Origin: Candidatus Sulfotelmatobacter kueseliae
GTDB lineage: Bacteria; Acidobacteriota; Terriglobia; Terriglobales; Acidobacteriaceae
NCBI GenBank assembly: GCA_900290255.1
Contig: OMOD01000024.1
Location: 84,325 to 148,324, forward strand
Length of the DNA stretch: 64,000 nt
Direction of reading: 5' to 3'
Part shown: positions 16,383 to 25,519 of the stretch, piece by piece
Layout: each line of letters begins with the position of its first letter
How positions within the stretch are numbered: position 1 is the first letter of the stretch
Program-made: the position numbers and the translations under genes
The notes under the pieces: generated by a model
The model's database searches: none
What the model was told of the DNA's origin: nothing
The model's input: only the letters and a program-made list of their open reading frames with translations

Positions 16383-17681
16383 CTACTCTCGCGCCGCGCC
16401 CTCCCGCAAGTTTCGCGGTCCGGGGCCCCATGCGTCGAGTAGCGCCAGTCCGAAAACGAACACCGGCATCATGAAGTTGGAGTAAAACGGCATGGGCCAA
16501 AGTTTCTCGCGCAGCGACGGCGTCAGCCAGAGGTAAGCCACGCTGAGCGCCATCGTGGCCACCCACGGCCACGCCAGCAGAATGCCGCCGACCGTACGCG
16601 CCAGGCGGATCACAGGCAGAATGGGATCTCTTCGACTTTCGCTCCACAGCAGGGCCAGAATTGCGGGCGCGAGCAGCACCTGATTATAGGGAGCAAACAT
16701 GGGAACGATGACGACCGTCAGGGCCAGCACCAGGCCGATGGCACGCCCAAATGCCGCGCTGGTAGCCGGTTCCCGGCGCACGCGCCAGACGCAGACGGCG
16801 CAGGCCAGCAGGCTGAGTGCTTCCAGAATTCGTCCGACGATCACGCCAAACAGCCAAACCAGCACCGACTGATTCTGCGTATAGCGGTGATATTGCCCAA
16901 TCGCCTGAAAGAACATCCGCGGCCAGCCGGGCAACACCAGTTCCGCCCCGACCAGCAGCAGCAACATGGTCAAAGCAAAGCCGATGACGAGGTTTCGCCG
17001 CGACCGCCAGTCGCTCACCGCCCACGCGACAAGCCAGAGCACGAGCGGCCATGTCAGCTGCGGTTTGATCGTAGCGAGCGCCAGCAGCATGCCCGCGCAG
17101 GAAAGCCATCCGCCTGCCACGCACGCGCCGCATCCGGCGAGCAGTTCCGCGACCAGCAAGCTCAGTTGCTGCAGCTTGATTCCCTGCACCATGGGCAGCC
17201 AGCCCAGCATGAGCACGGTCATTACGAACATCGTTCCGAACGACACTTTCCAGCGCAAAACCCGCAGCCAGAGCACAACGCTCGCCACTGCGAGCGCCGG
17301 CAGCAACCAGCGGAAGCCGATCTGCACCACGTCGAACGGAAGGCCAACCGTGGGCGCCAGCAAAAACACTACGTAAGCCGGGTACACGAACCCCTGCTCG
17401 TCCTTGGGGTCGTCGGCGCGCGCCGGATCGAGCGGCCTGCCATAGTAGCCCCGCTGAATCTCGCGCGTAATCTCCGGACTGTAGGGATTGCGCCTGCGCA
17501 GCAGCAACTCGCGCGCTCCCAGCCAGCGCGGATAAAGATCCGACAGGTTTCCGCGCGGCCGGCCGTGCGCCGCCGCATCGGCAATCTGCTGCGCGCGCAG
17601 GATGCGGTTCATGTAGAACCACGTGCTGGCCGAGGCCACCAGGGCCAGCGCGAGGACGACGAAGAATGGCGGACGCTTCAA
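16383..17681 (-). CDS. GT87-like (DUF2029) polytopic glycosyltransferase
   Basis: 432-residue protein with about ten hydrophobic segments. The N-terminal periplasmic loop with DLYPRWLGARELLLRRRNPYS, and the later GIKLQQLSLLVAELL and LALATIKPQLTWPL blocks, match the GT87/DUF2029 family of polyprenyl-phosphate-sugar-dependent transferases such as actinobacterial mannosyltransferases. Acceptor and sugar are unknown. The only in-frame start after a stop is TTG 17681, with a weak ribosome binding site. It is divergent (73 bases) from a second membrane protein gene of similar style. An envelope glycan role is inferred. Confidence 0.8.
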   Translation of the reverse strand: MKRPPFFVVLALALVASASTWFYMNRILRAQQIADAAAHGRPRGNLSDLYPRWLGARELLLRRRNPYSPEITREIQRGYYGRPLDPARADDPKDEQGFVYPAYVVFLLAPTVGLPFDVVQIGFRWLLPALAVASVVLWLRVLRWKVSFGTMFVMTVLMLGWLPMVQGIKLQQLSLLVAELLAGCGACVAGGWLSCAGMLLALATIKPQLTWPLVLWLVAWAVSDWRSRRNLVIGFALTMLLLLVGAELVLPGWPRMFFQAIGQYHRYTQNQSVLVWLFGVIVGRILEALSLLACAVCVWRVRREPATSAAFGRAIGLVLALTVVIVPMFAPYNQVLLAPAILALLWSESRRDPILPVIRLARTVGGILLAWPWVATMALSVAYLWLTPSLREKLWPMPFYSNFMMPVFVFGLALLDAWGPGPRNLREGAARE

Positions 17682-17754
17682 AGAAGAGTGCTTTCACTTA
17701 CCGGCGAATCGAAATTTACCCGCTTCATGTTACAACTGTGGCGCACACATACCT

Positions 17755-18729
17755 ATGCGATGGCGCATCGCAATCTCGGCCGCAATCGGGTTGGCCAGCG
17801 GCGCGTTTTGCTGGTTCCTGATGAGACACTTCCATCAGGGTGCCGGCGACCTCCGCTGGGCGCTCCATCTCGCCCAGAACCTGCTGGCGCGGCGGAATCC
17901 CTACGATACGCCGCTCGAGCAATATCCGGTCACGGCGGCGATCTTCGCTCTGCCCTTTGTCCGTCTGCAACCCGAGCTCGCTGCCGGCGTCTTCTGGGGC
18001 ATCAGCTCTTCCCTGCTCGCTTTCGGCCTCACCCGCCACGGTTACACCCGGCTGCTGATTTTTCTTGCCTATCCGTACTGGGTGGGAATGCTGTTCGTGC
18101 AATGGTCTCCGTTGGTCGCCGCCGGGGCATTCTTCCCCCTGCTTTTGCCCGCGACCCTGGCCAAGCCGCAGGTTGGGCTGCCCGTTTTGCTGACCCGCGT
18201 CAGCCGCCGCGGACTGTGCGCCTGCGCCGTGGTCGCGCTTGTCAGCCTGGTGTTGATGCCGACTTGGCCTCTGTTATGGCTTCGGCAAGCGGGAAACTAC
18301 CAGCATTTCATCCCGCTGCTCGTCCTTCCGGGGCCGCTGCTGTTGCTGGCATTGATTCGCTTCCGCAACAGCGATGCGATCTTTCTGCTTTTGTCTGCCC
18401 TCATGCCGCAGCGCTGGTTCTTCGACAGTCTCATTCTCTGGCTGATTCCACGGTCGCGCCGCGAAATCCTCTGGACCGTGTTTTTCAGCTGGGGTGCCGG
18501 TATCTGGCGCTGGTATCACATTCCGCAAAGCTTCACCGAGGTTGGCCGCTGGACCGTGATCTTTTTCTACCTGCCGATGCTGGCCGTGATCCTGCTGCGC
18601 AAGACTACCGTGTCCGCCTCCAAGGCCGCGCAGAAAGCCGCGCAGATAATTGACGCCTCGAAGATCGTCGTGCCTGAAACTGCGGAGCCGAAGACTATCA
18701 CGCCGAATAGCATCACGCCGAAGCCGTGA
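17755..18729 (+). CDS. Polytopic membrane protein, GT87-neighbour
   Basis: 324 residues from ATG 17755 (MRWRIAISAAIGLASG), which begins directly in the first membrane helix; longer readings overlap the divergent gene. About eight hydrophobic segments are seen. The first loop (DLRWALHLAQNLLARRNPYD) repeats the pattern of the GT87-like neighbour, as does LLPATLAKPQVGLPVLL, so it is probably a shorter relative of the same GT-C-type family. The tail after residue 285 is Ala/Lys/Thr-rich and repetitive (TAEPKTITPNSITPKP). The last 17 bases overlap the convergent GT87-like gene. Function not established. Confidence 0.75.
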   Translation: MRWRIAISAAIGLASGAFCWFLMRHFHQGAGDLRWALHLAQNLLARRNPYDTPLEQYPVTAAIFALPFVRLQPELAAGVFWGISSSLLAFGLTRHGYTRLLIFLAYPYWVGMLFVQWSPLVAAGAFFPLLLPATLAKPQVGLPVLLTRVSRRGLCACAVVALVSLVLMPTWPLLWLRQAGNYQHFIPLLVLPGPLLLLALIRFRNSDAIFLLLSALMPQRWFFDSLILWLIPRSRREILWTVFFSWGAGIWRWYHIPQSFTEVGRWTVIFFYLPMLAVILLRKTTVSASKAAQKAAQIIDASKIVVPETAEPKTITPNSITPKP

Positions 18730-19912
18730 CGCGAACTCCGGCGCTGATTTCGCTCTCCTTTAAACGTCCGAGCTCCCGCCACATCGCATAAACCCACCAC
18801 AGCAACGGAATCACGGCAAGGTTCAGTTTGCCCCAGCGCATCCAGAAAAAAAACCATAGGGGACTGATCAGCAACGGCGCCACGGGAATGAGCAGCGCTC
18901 TTATCGCCTGCCGCTCGGACCACCGCGCCGCGCAATGATCCGCAAGCAATGCCAGCGGCAGCACCAAAAGGCACAGATCATGCGTATTGGTAAGATAGCT
19001 GACAAGAACTGCGGTGACCACCGCACAGGCGAAGCTCAGCCGGAAGCATCGGGGGTCGTTCGCCAGTCCGCGCATGCGCGCGACAACGAGCAGCAGGGTG
19101 ACGGAACCCGCGACCGCGATCAACCACATGGGCCAACCCAGACTCTCCGGGAGGGACCAACCTGTGGCGAGCCCCACTAAGTTCGACATCAGCCCCAGCG
19201 GAGTCTGGCCGTGGCCGGGCAGCGACACAATGTGCCAGGCATATGCCGGATATTGCAGGGCGCCGTGCCATCCCACGATCCCCAGCGAAAGGAGCGTTGC
19301 GGCAGAAGCGGTCGCTGCGAAACCCCACACTAATTTTCGCCCCTTCCACAGCGCCAGAATCAGAACCAGCGGAACCACGAAATGGTATTTGAATACTCCC
19401 AGCCCAAACCAGCAGCCCGCGCGGAACTCTGCATTTCGATCCAGAGCGCGAAAACCGAGAATAAAAACCAGGAGCAACAGAATTCCATCCTGGCCCTGCA
19501 AGAAGTTAGTAAACACCGGAAAAAAAGCCAGCTGGGCCAGAACCAACTCCCAGAGCGGGATCGGGCGCAGAGGGTCCAAAGACTGCCGCAAGAGCAGCGC
19601 GATCAGGAAGAGCAGGCCCAGGTTCAGAAGGTTCCAGAGTACAAAGGCCTCCGGATAAGGCAGGAATGTCAGTGGCACGAAAACCAGGGCTTCAAACGGC
19701 GGGCAGATATAGGGCAGAGGCCCCTGCCGTATGTCCGTATCAGTTGCGAACTCCCACTGAACGGCATTCTGGGTGGCTGCCCGGTAGAGTTCTGCGCCGC
19801 GTCCCTCGCGCAGGATTTTTCCCGCAGTGTAAAAGGCGGTGAAATCCGGGTCCCCTTTCTGAATCCGGCCTCGCACGCTCCATAGAAACGCTGCGTGGAT
19901 GGCCACCATCAT
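18713..19912 (-). CDS. GT87-like (DUF2029) polytopic glycosyltransferase
   Basis: 399-residue membrane protein with about nine hydrophobic segments. The family features are an N-terminal loop DFTAFYTAGKILREGRGAELY, PYICPPFEALVFVPL, and LGVFKYHFVVPLVLIL with a Lys in the position seen in GT87 members. ATG 19912 lies inside a hydrophobic stretch that is open upstream (RTIGRFFLL). A good AAGGAG occurs at 19958-19963, 45 bases before it, with no standard start codon between, so the start is uncertain. Overlaps the convergent neighbour by 17 bases. Probably acts on lipid-linked sugars in the inner membrane. Confidence 0.8.
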   Translation of the reverse strand: MMVAIHAAFLWSVRGRIQKGDPDFTAFYTAGKILREGRGAELYRAATQNAVQWEFATDTDIRQGPLPYICPPFEALVFVPLTFLPYPEAFVLWNLLNLGLLFLIALLLRQSLDPLRPIPLWELVLAQLAFFPVFTNFLQGQDGILLLLVFILGFRALDRNAEFRAGCWFGLGVFKYHFVVPLVLILALWKGRKLVWGFAATASAATLLSLGIVGWHGALQYPAYAWHIVSLPGHGQTPLGLMSNLVGLATGWSLPESLGWPMWLIAVAGSVTLLLVVARMRGLANDPRCFRLSFACAVVTAVLVSYLTNTHDLCLLVLPLALLADHCAARWSERQAIRALLIPVAPLLISPLWFFFWMRWGKLNLAVIPLLWWVYAMWRELGRLKESEISAGVRVTASA

Positions 19913-20361
19913 CAGCAGAAAGAATCGGCCAATGGTTCTCCAGGATCGCGACGAAATCTCCTTAGACCTCCGTTTCTTCGCTACTTACGGCCCGGCACGC
20001 GATTGTATCCCGCCGCGGGATTTCTGGCTACGGAGCGCGACGCCTGGCGCTGCAGCCCTGCCATCCCGACTCGACCGAATCCCCTCCCGCCCCGTAACCC
20101 ATTCGCATGGCGGGGGTTAGCCGCCCATCAAGGCCCGGCTTTGATTTTCCGTCTTAGTTACCTCGGGTAGTCCGGGGGGATGCAAGAAATTACCACTCTT
20201 CCCTGTTTTGCAGGGTATGATTAGCCTTAGGCGGGCAGTATCTTAGCGGACCAATGCACGGGTTGATGCGAGGGTAAAGCCTCGGAAGAACCACTCCTGC
20301 CTGTGGCGCCGGTAAGATCATTCCCCCAAGATCCCGTAAGAGGCAGATTAGGAGAATATCT
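19913..20361. other. Intergenic region upstream of the Tad/Flp operon
   Basis: 449 bases without a supported gene between a leftward gene and the rightward flp. It should contain the promoters of both. A short hairpin CCCTG-TTTTG-CAGGG lies at about 20203-20217 and a CGAGG/CCTCG stem at about 20269-20284. No sigma-54 -24/-12 pattern and no recognisable riboswitch were found by eye. Confidence 0.5.
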
Positions 20362-20523
20362 ATGCAACTTGTGCGCAGGCTTTGGCGCAACCAGGAAGGA
20401 CAGGATATCGCCGAGTATGCAGTCATGCTGGCGGTGATTCTGGTCATTGTCATTGGAACTGTCCGGCTGATCGGTTCCAACGCAAGCAATGTGTTCTCCT
20501 CCGTTGCCAGTTCCATCCAGTAG
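20362..20523 (+). CDS. flp: Flp pilin (Tad pilus major subunit)
   Basis: 53-residue prepilin. ATG 20362 has GGAG seven bases upstream. The Flp signature is present: a basic leader (MQLVRRLWRNQEG), the cleavage/processing motif G-QDIAEY with Glu at +5 and Tyr at +6, and a long hydrophobic helix (AVMLAVILVIVIGTVRLI). Length fits Flp prepilins, which are much smaller than type IVa pilins. It is the first gene of the Tad operon, 82 bases before cpaB. The peptidase that would process it (TadV/CpaA) is not in this window. Confidence 0.9.
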   Translation: MQLVRRLWRNQEGQDIAEYAVMLAVILVIVIGTVRLIGSNASNVFSSVASSIQ

Positions 20524-20605
20524 CGCTCCCGTTACGACCACGGGAGGAAGCCATTAGAATCGGGCAGGAGCGGTGGTTAGCAGTCTCAGTTTTCAAGGGA
20601 GCTTC

Positions 20606-21457
20606 ATGAACCGCACACGTTTGTTGATGATAGGAGCCATGGCGCTGGCTCTTGGCCTGCTGGCCGCCGGGTTCGTTTACCAGAACCTGAAAAAGGGAGC
20701 CGGCGGCGGCAGCGAGCCGGGCTTCCAGGTCATGGTAGCTGCGGACGATCTTCAGATCGGCGCCAAGGTAGAAGAACGCGATATCAAGATCATTAGCATT
20801 CCCGCAAGCGATGTGCCCGCGGGTGCGCCGCGAAGAAAAGCCGACGTAGTGGGCCATGGTGTCATTATTCCGATATCGAAGGGCGAGTTTATTCTGAACA
20901 ACAAGCTGGCCGGCGAGAACGTTACCGGCCTGCCTTCTCTGATTACTCCCGGCATGCGCGCGGTTTCCGTACGGGTGAATGAAGTGGTCTCGGTGGCTGG
21001 TTTCGTCACCCCGGGAACCCGCGTCGACGTGCTGCTGACGGGCACGCCCACCGGTGGCAACGATCAGGAGACCACCACTGTTTTGCAGGATGTCAAGGTT
21101 CTGGCTTCGGGTCACACGCTCGAGAAAAGTGCGACGGGCGAGGCGCAGAACACGCCGGTCATCACACTTCTGGTTACACCCGACGATGCCCAGCGGCTCA
21201 CCCTGGCCAGCTCTCAAGGACACATTCAACTTTCTTTGCGCAATCCGCTCGACACGCGCCAGGAGGAAGTTCCCGCCTCCAGTGCCAGAGGTCTTTACAA
21301 GGCCGGTTCGCCTGCCGCGCCGGTGCCCGTTCATCACGCGGTAATCACGAAGGCACCAACACCGCCTGCCGCTCCGACCAGCATTAGCGTCGAAGTCTGG
21401 CAGGGTGACAAGAAATCTCTAGCCGATTGCTCAGACGAGGGTTGCCAGACCAAGTGA
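20606..21457 (+). CDS. cpaB: Tad pilus assembly protein CpaB/RcpC
   Basis: 283 residues from ATG 20606, chosen for the GGGAG six bases upstream and the N-terminal membrane helix (LLMIGAMALALGLLAAGFVY). A SAF-like domain (VMVAADDLQIGAKVEERDI) is followed by the RcpC/CpaB core with ITPGMRAVSVRVNEVVSVAGFV, PGTRVDVLLTG and a QDVKVLASG block. CpaB works in the periplasm with the secretin in Tad pilus biogenesis. The C-terminus is Ala/Pro-rich with two Cys near the end. Second gene of the operon, 74 bases before cpaC. Confidence 0.92.
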   Translation: MNRTRLLMIGAMALALGLLAAGFVYQNLKKGAGGGSEPGFQVMVAADDLQIGAKVEERDIKIISIPASDVPAGAPRRKADVVGHGVIIPISKGEFILNNKLAGENVTGLPSLITPGMRAVSVRVNEVVSVAGFVTPGTRVDVLLTGTPTGGNDQETTTVLQDVKVLASGHTLEKSATGEAQNTPVITLLVTPDDAQRLTLASSQGHIQLSLRNPLDTRQEEVPASSARGLYKAGSPAAPVPVHHAVITKAPTPPAAPTSISVEVWQGDKKSLADCSDEGCQTK

Positions 21458-21531
21458 CCGGGAAAACTTCCAGTTCGCGAATTGCATCTTTGCGCAGCGT
21501 CAAGTTTCCTCACAGGGAGAGGAATCTGAAA

Positions 21532-22956
21532 ATGAAAGTCCGCACGTCCTGGCTCGGGGCTCTTCTGCTCGCACTCATACTGGTTCTTACCGCGCCTGCG
21601 GAGGTCCTCCAGCAGGCCGACACCACAGGGCAATCGCAGAACCCCACTCCTACCGCGACCCAGACCGCGACGCTCCCGCCCCAGTCCGAGTCGTCGCTGG
21701 GGTCGGCGCCGTTGCGCGTGATGGTAGGCAAGTCGCTGCTCATTAACACTACCGAAAGGCTTCGCCGCATCTCGGTCACCGATCCGGCCATAGCCTCCGC
21801 CCTGCCCGTCACGCCCACGCAGATCATGGTTCATGGCAAGGCGCCGGGAGAAGTTTCGCTCCTCATCTGGGACGAATTGGAGCGTTCGCGCAGCTTCGAC
21901 CTGCGCGTGGATGTGGATATCAGCGCCTGCGCCGAAGAAGAGCACCGCGTCTTTCCGGATGAGCAGATCGTAGTCACGCCCTCGCGCGCCGCCATCGTGC
22001 TCTCCGGACACGTTTCCACCGAAGATGTTGCCAAGCGCGCCGGCGAACTCGCCACCGCGTATTCTCCGAAGGTTGTGAACGTCCTCACTTTTGGGCCGGT
22101 GGGCTCGCAGGAGGTTCTGCTGCAGGTAAAGTTCGCGGAAGTGGACCGCAGCGCTCTGACCCAGATGGGAGTGAACTTCGTATCGAATGGTGCAACGAAT
22201 ACGATCGGAACGCTGACCACCGGGCAGTTCGGAGGATTCGGCCCGGTGAATGTGCAGACCTCGCAGACAACTTCTCCTCTCGGCGGCACCGCAACCACCA
22301 ACTCGGGGACACAGACCATCAACAACGTTCTCAATCTTTTTCTGTTCCGTCCCGACATTAATTTCGGCGCGGTGATCGAAGCCCTTCAGACCAAGAACCT
22401 GCTGCAGATTCTAGCCGAGCCCAATCTGATTGCCGTGAACGGCAAAGAAGCCAGCTTCCTCGCCGGCGGTCAGTTTCCTTTCCCCATCGTGCAGCCGGGC
22501 GCGGGCTTTACCGCAGTTACGATTTCCTTCAAAGATTTCGGCGTCAACCTGAAGTTCACGCCGGTCATCATGCCCAACGGCAATATTCATCTGAAGGTTG
22601 CTCCTGAAGTCAGCACGCTCGACTATGCGAACGCGCTCACGATTTCCGGCTTTACCGTTCCCGCTCTCAGCACACGCAAGGCGGAAACCGAGTTTGAACT
22701 GCAGGATGGCCAGAGCTTCGTGATCGCGGGACTCATCGACAATCGCGTCACTGACATTTACAACAAGATCCCCGGGCTTGGAGATATTCCGATCCTGGGG
22801 GCTTTTTTCCGCAGCAAGAGCCTGCAGAAGAGCAATTCCGAGCTGATGGTTCTGTGCACGGTGCGGCGTGTTTCCCCCAGCGCGGAAACGCCCACTCTAC
22901 CCAAGAATCCAAAGCCGTTCATCGATAATGGCAAGTTTGACAAGCCGCAGAAGTGA
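21532..22956 (+). CDS. cpaC: Tad secretin CpaC/RcpA
   Basis: 474 residues from ATG 21532, which follows a GAGAGG site and opens a signal peptide (LGALLLALILVLTAPA). The N-terminal periplasmic region (LRVMVGKSLLINTTERLRRISVTDP, VTPTQIMVHGKAPGEVSL) is the secretin pilus-associated domain. A BON-like stretch (RAAIVLSGHVSTEDVAKRA) and the secretin core follow, with EVLLQVKFAEVDR, LLQILAEPNLIAVNG, SFLAGGQFPFP and the terminal IPGLGDIPILGAFFRS. It forms the outer-membrane channel for the Flp pilus. A Thr/Gly/Asn-rich insert lies between residues about 220 and 270. Confidence 0.95.
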   Translation: MKVRTSWLGALLLALILVLTAPAEVLQQADTTGQSQNPTPTATQTATLPPQSESSLGSAPLRVMVGKSLLINTTERLRRISVTDPAIASALPVTPTQIMVHGKAPGEVSLLIWDELERSRSFDLRVDVDISACAEEEHRVFPDEQIVVTPSRAAIVLSGHVSTEDVAKRAGELATAYSPKVVNVLTFGPVGSQEVLLQVKFAEVDRSALTQMGVNFVSNGATNTIGTLTTGQFGGFGPVNVQTSQTTSPLGGTATTNSGTQTINNVLNLFLFRPDINFGAVIEALQTKNLLQILAEPNLIAVNGKEASFLAGGQFPFPIVQPGAGFTAVTISFKDFGVNLKFTPVIMPNGNIHLKVAPEVSTLDYANALTISGFTVPALSTRKAETEFELQDGQSFVIAGLIDNRVTDIYNKIPGLGDIPILGAFFRSKSLQKSNSELMVLCTVRRVSPSAETPTLPKNPKPFIDNGKFDKPQK

Positions 22957-22971
22957 GCGGCTGAACCGGAA

Positions 22972-24204
22972 ATGGAACCCTGCGGTCCAGGGGGCACGAA
23001 GTTCGCGGGTGGGGGGCACCGCGCGTACGGTATGGCAGAACTTTCCGTCGTCATCGTGGCTACCGACAACGAGCAGCGGGCCGTGCTGCAGGTGCTGGTC
23101 GATGGCACCAGCGTGGCGCGCACGGTGCTTACTTGCGCCAGTTTTCCGGTGGCGGCTTCCGATCTCATCACGCGCCGCGTGCGCACCGCGAATCCCGACG
23201 TGACCCTGGTAGACATTCCCGCAGATAATACGCCGCAGGCGCTGCGGGCCATCGAACTGCTCCATCAGGAAATGCCGGAGGCTGCTATTTTCGCCGTCGG
23301 CAGTCTCAGCCAGCCCCAAGTCATCGTCAACGCCATGCGAGCCGGGGCTCGCGAATTCATTGAGCGTCCCACCACCACCACCGACTTGCTGGAAGCGTTC
23401 GTGCGTCTCACCTCAGCCCAGCGTCGCGGGCGGCAGGAAGGGATCCGCGGCAAGGTGTTCTCGGTCATCAACGCCAAGGGCGGGAATGGAGCCACCACGG
23501 TCGCTGTGAACCTGGCCCTGGCCCTGCAGACGGCACATGGACAAACGGCGCTGGTCGACATGGCCCCGCTGGGGCATGCCGCCCTGCACATGAACCTCAA
23601 GCCCAAATACAACGTCGCCGAGGCGATGCGCAATCTTCATCGCATGGATGCCTCCCTGCTGGAAAGCTTCATGACGCGCCACGAAGGAGGATTGCAATTG
23701 CTGGCGGGAACTAATGTGCCCGCCGCGGTGGATCCTTCGACCGCGGAGTTTGTTCGTCTCTTCGACATGCTGGTGACCCAATATCGTTATGTGGTCGTGG
23801 ATGCGTCCTCGCGCTTTGACGCGGCCAGCCGGCTCATCGCGAATCTCTCGGAAACGGTTCTGCTCGTGGCTTGCACTGACGTCGCCTCGCTGTGGAGCGC
23901 GGCCCGCGTGCATCAGTATCTGGGAGAAACCGGCAGCCGGGAACGCGTCCGTTTGGTGCTCAATCGCTTCCGCAAGGTTCCGGGTTTCAGCGAAGCCGAG
24001 GCCGAGGCCGCGGTGGGCGCCAAGCTGTTGTGGCGGGTGCCAAATCAGTATTTTGCCGTGTCCAGCGCGATTGACCGCGGCACGCCGGTGATGGATCAGC
24101 GCAACAGTGAGATGTCCCGTTGTTTTGCCGGGCTGGCCGAGGAGTTGACGCGCAACGATGTTGACGTAAAGCGCGCGGCGTGGTCTTTGTTTAAATCGGT
24201 TTAG
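22972..24204 (+). CDS. cpaE: CpaE/TadZ-like ATPase
   Basis: 410-residue ParA/MinD-superfamily ATPase. A receiver-like N-domain (SVVIVATDNEQRAVL, residues about 24-145) is followed by the ATPase domain with a CpaE-style Walker A, NAKGGNGATTVAVNLA, near residue 168, and ALVDMAPLGHAALHM. In CpaE proteins it localises the Tad machine to a site in the cell. Two starts are possible: ATG 22972, 15 bases after the cpaC stop, or ATG 23032 (MAELSVVIVATD), which begins at the conserved region. The N-domain lacks an evident phosphorylation site, as in other CpaE proteins. Confidence 0.9.
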   Translation: MEPCGPGGTKFAGGGHRAYGMAELSVVIVATDNEQRAVLQVLVDGTSVARTVLTCASFPVAASDLITRRVRTANPDVTLVDIPADNTPQALRAIELLHQEMPEAAIFAVGSLSQPQVIVNAMRAGAREFIERPTTTTDLLEAFVRLTSAQRRGRQEGIRGKVFSVINAKGGNGATTVAVNLALALQTAHGQTALVDMAPLGHAALHMNLKPKYNVAEAMRNLHRMDASLLESFMTRHEGGLQLLAGTNVPAAVDPSTAEFVRLFDMLVTQYRYVVVDASSRFDAASRLIANLSETVLLVACTDVASLWSAARVHQYLGETGSRERVRLVLNRFRKVPGFSEAEAEAAVGAKLLWRVPNQYFAVSSAIDRGTPVMDQRNSEMSRCFAGLAEELTRNDVDVKRAAWSLFKSV

Positions 24205-24218
24205 GAACTTAGGGCCCT

Positions 24219-25511
24219 ATGGCGAATTTGCAATCGTTCGAGCGTGCCGATTACCAGCAGATCAAGGCGGACCTGCACCGTAAGATTCTCGACCGTCTCG
24301 ACCTGGAAAAACTGGGCAAGACCGGCGATTCCGCCCGCGACGAAGTTCTGGTCGTTATTCGCAACGCCGTCAACGCCGAGGTCGTCCCTCTCAGTTTCAC
24401 CGAGCGGGAGAGCCTGGCCAGGGAAATTCTCGACGAAATTTTCGGCCTCGGGCCGCTGGAACCGTTGCTGAAGGACCCTACCATTTCCGACATTCTGGTC
24501 AACCGCTTCGACCGCGTCTACGTGGAGCGGGCCGGCAAGCTTGAACTGACCACCCTGTCGTTCAAAGACAATACGCACCTCATGCAGATCATCGAGCGCA
24601 TTGTCTCGCGCGTCGGGCGCCGCGTCGACGAATCATCGCCCATGGTGGACGCGCGCCTGCAGGATGGGTCGCGTATCAACGCCATCATCCCTCCCTTGGC
24701 GCTCGACGGGCCGTGCCTTTCCATCCGCCGTTTCGGGCGCGATCCCATCACGGCCCGGCAGATGATCGAGAATCAGACGCTCACCGAGTCCATGCTCGAA
24801 CTGCTCTCCGCTCTGGTCAAGGGACGGCTGAATATTCTGGTCTCGGGTGGAACCGGCGCCGGCAAAACCACGCTGCTGAACGTGCTCTCCGGATACATTC
24901 CCAACTCCGACCGCATCGTCACCATTGAAGATGCCGCCGAACTCCAGCTCAAGCAGGAACACGTGGTGCGTCTGGAAACCCGCCCGCCCAACATCGAAGG
25001 CAAAGGCGCTGTCCGCCAGCGCCAGCTGGTCATCAACAGTTTGCGTATGCGTCCCGACCGCATCGTGGTGGGCGAGGTGCGCGGCGAAGAAGCCTTCGAC
25101 ATGTTGCAGGCCATGAACACCGGCCACGAAGGATCTTTGACCACGGTGCACGCTAACTCGCCGCGCGACGCCCTGGCTCGCGTCGAGAACATGGTCTCGA
25201 TGGCCAACCTCAACATTCCCGAGAACGCCGTGCGCCAGCAGATTGCCGCCGCCATTCACGGCGTGGTGCAGATCGCGCGCCTTTCTGACGGCACCCGTAA
25301 AGTCATTACCATTTCCGAGATCACCGGCATGGACAACGGCTCCATTGCCATGCAGGACATTTTTTCTTTCGACCGCTCCGGCATCGATGAAAGCGGAAAG
25401 GTGCGCGGCGTCTTCCGCGCGACGGGCATTCGGCCGAAGTTTACCGACCGCCTGGCCGCGGCCGGAGCCCGCTTGCGTCCCGCGCTGTTTGAAACGAGGA
25501 CGGAGGTCTGA
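24219..25511 (+). CDS. cpaF: Tad secretion ATPase CpaF/TadA
   Basis: 430-residue secretion ATPase that powers Flp pilus extension at the inner membrane. The N-terminal helical region with [19 protein letters not shown] and [10 protein letters not shown] is typical of CpaF. The core shows Walker A ([12 protein letters not shown]), the [11 protein letters not shown]sp box, [17 protein letters not shown] (Walker B) and [19 protein letters not shown] (His box). ATG 24219 lies 14 bases after cpaE. Fifth gene of the operon and intact at both ends. Confidence 0.96.
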   Translation: MANLQSFERADYQQIKADLHRKILDRLDLEKLGKTGDSARDEVLVVIRNAVNAEVVPLSFTERESLAREILDEIFGLGPLEPLLKDPTISDILVNRFDRVYVERAGKLELTTLSFKDNTHLMQIIERIVSRVGRRVDESSPMVDARLQDGSRINAIIPPLALDGPCLSIRRFGRDPITARQMIENQTLTESMLELLSALVKGRLNILVSGGTGAGKTTLLNVLSGYIPNSDRIVTIEDAAELQLKQEHVVRLETRPPNIEGKGAVRQRQLVINSLRMRPDRIVVGEVRGEEAFDMLQAMNTGHEGSLTTVHANSPRDALARVENMVSMANLNIPENAVRQQIAAAIHGVVQIARLSDGTRKVITISEITGMDNGSIAMQDIFSFDRSGIDESGKVRGVFRATGIRPKFTDRLAAAGARLRPALFETRTEV

Positions 25512-25519
25512 TTCCGAAT

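Noticed and set aside
20200..20360. Possible c-di-GMP (GEMM-like) riboswitch in the flp leader
   Set aside because: The AAAGCCTC word and a small stem were suggestive, but the conserved GCAAA and GNRA-loop parts of GEMM are missing. A covariance-model search would settle it.
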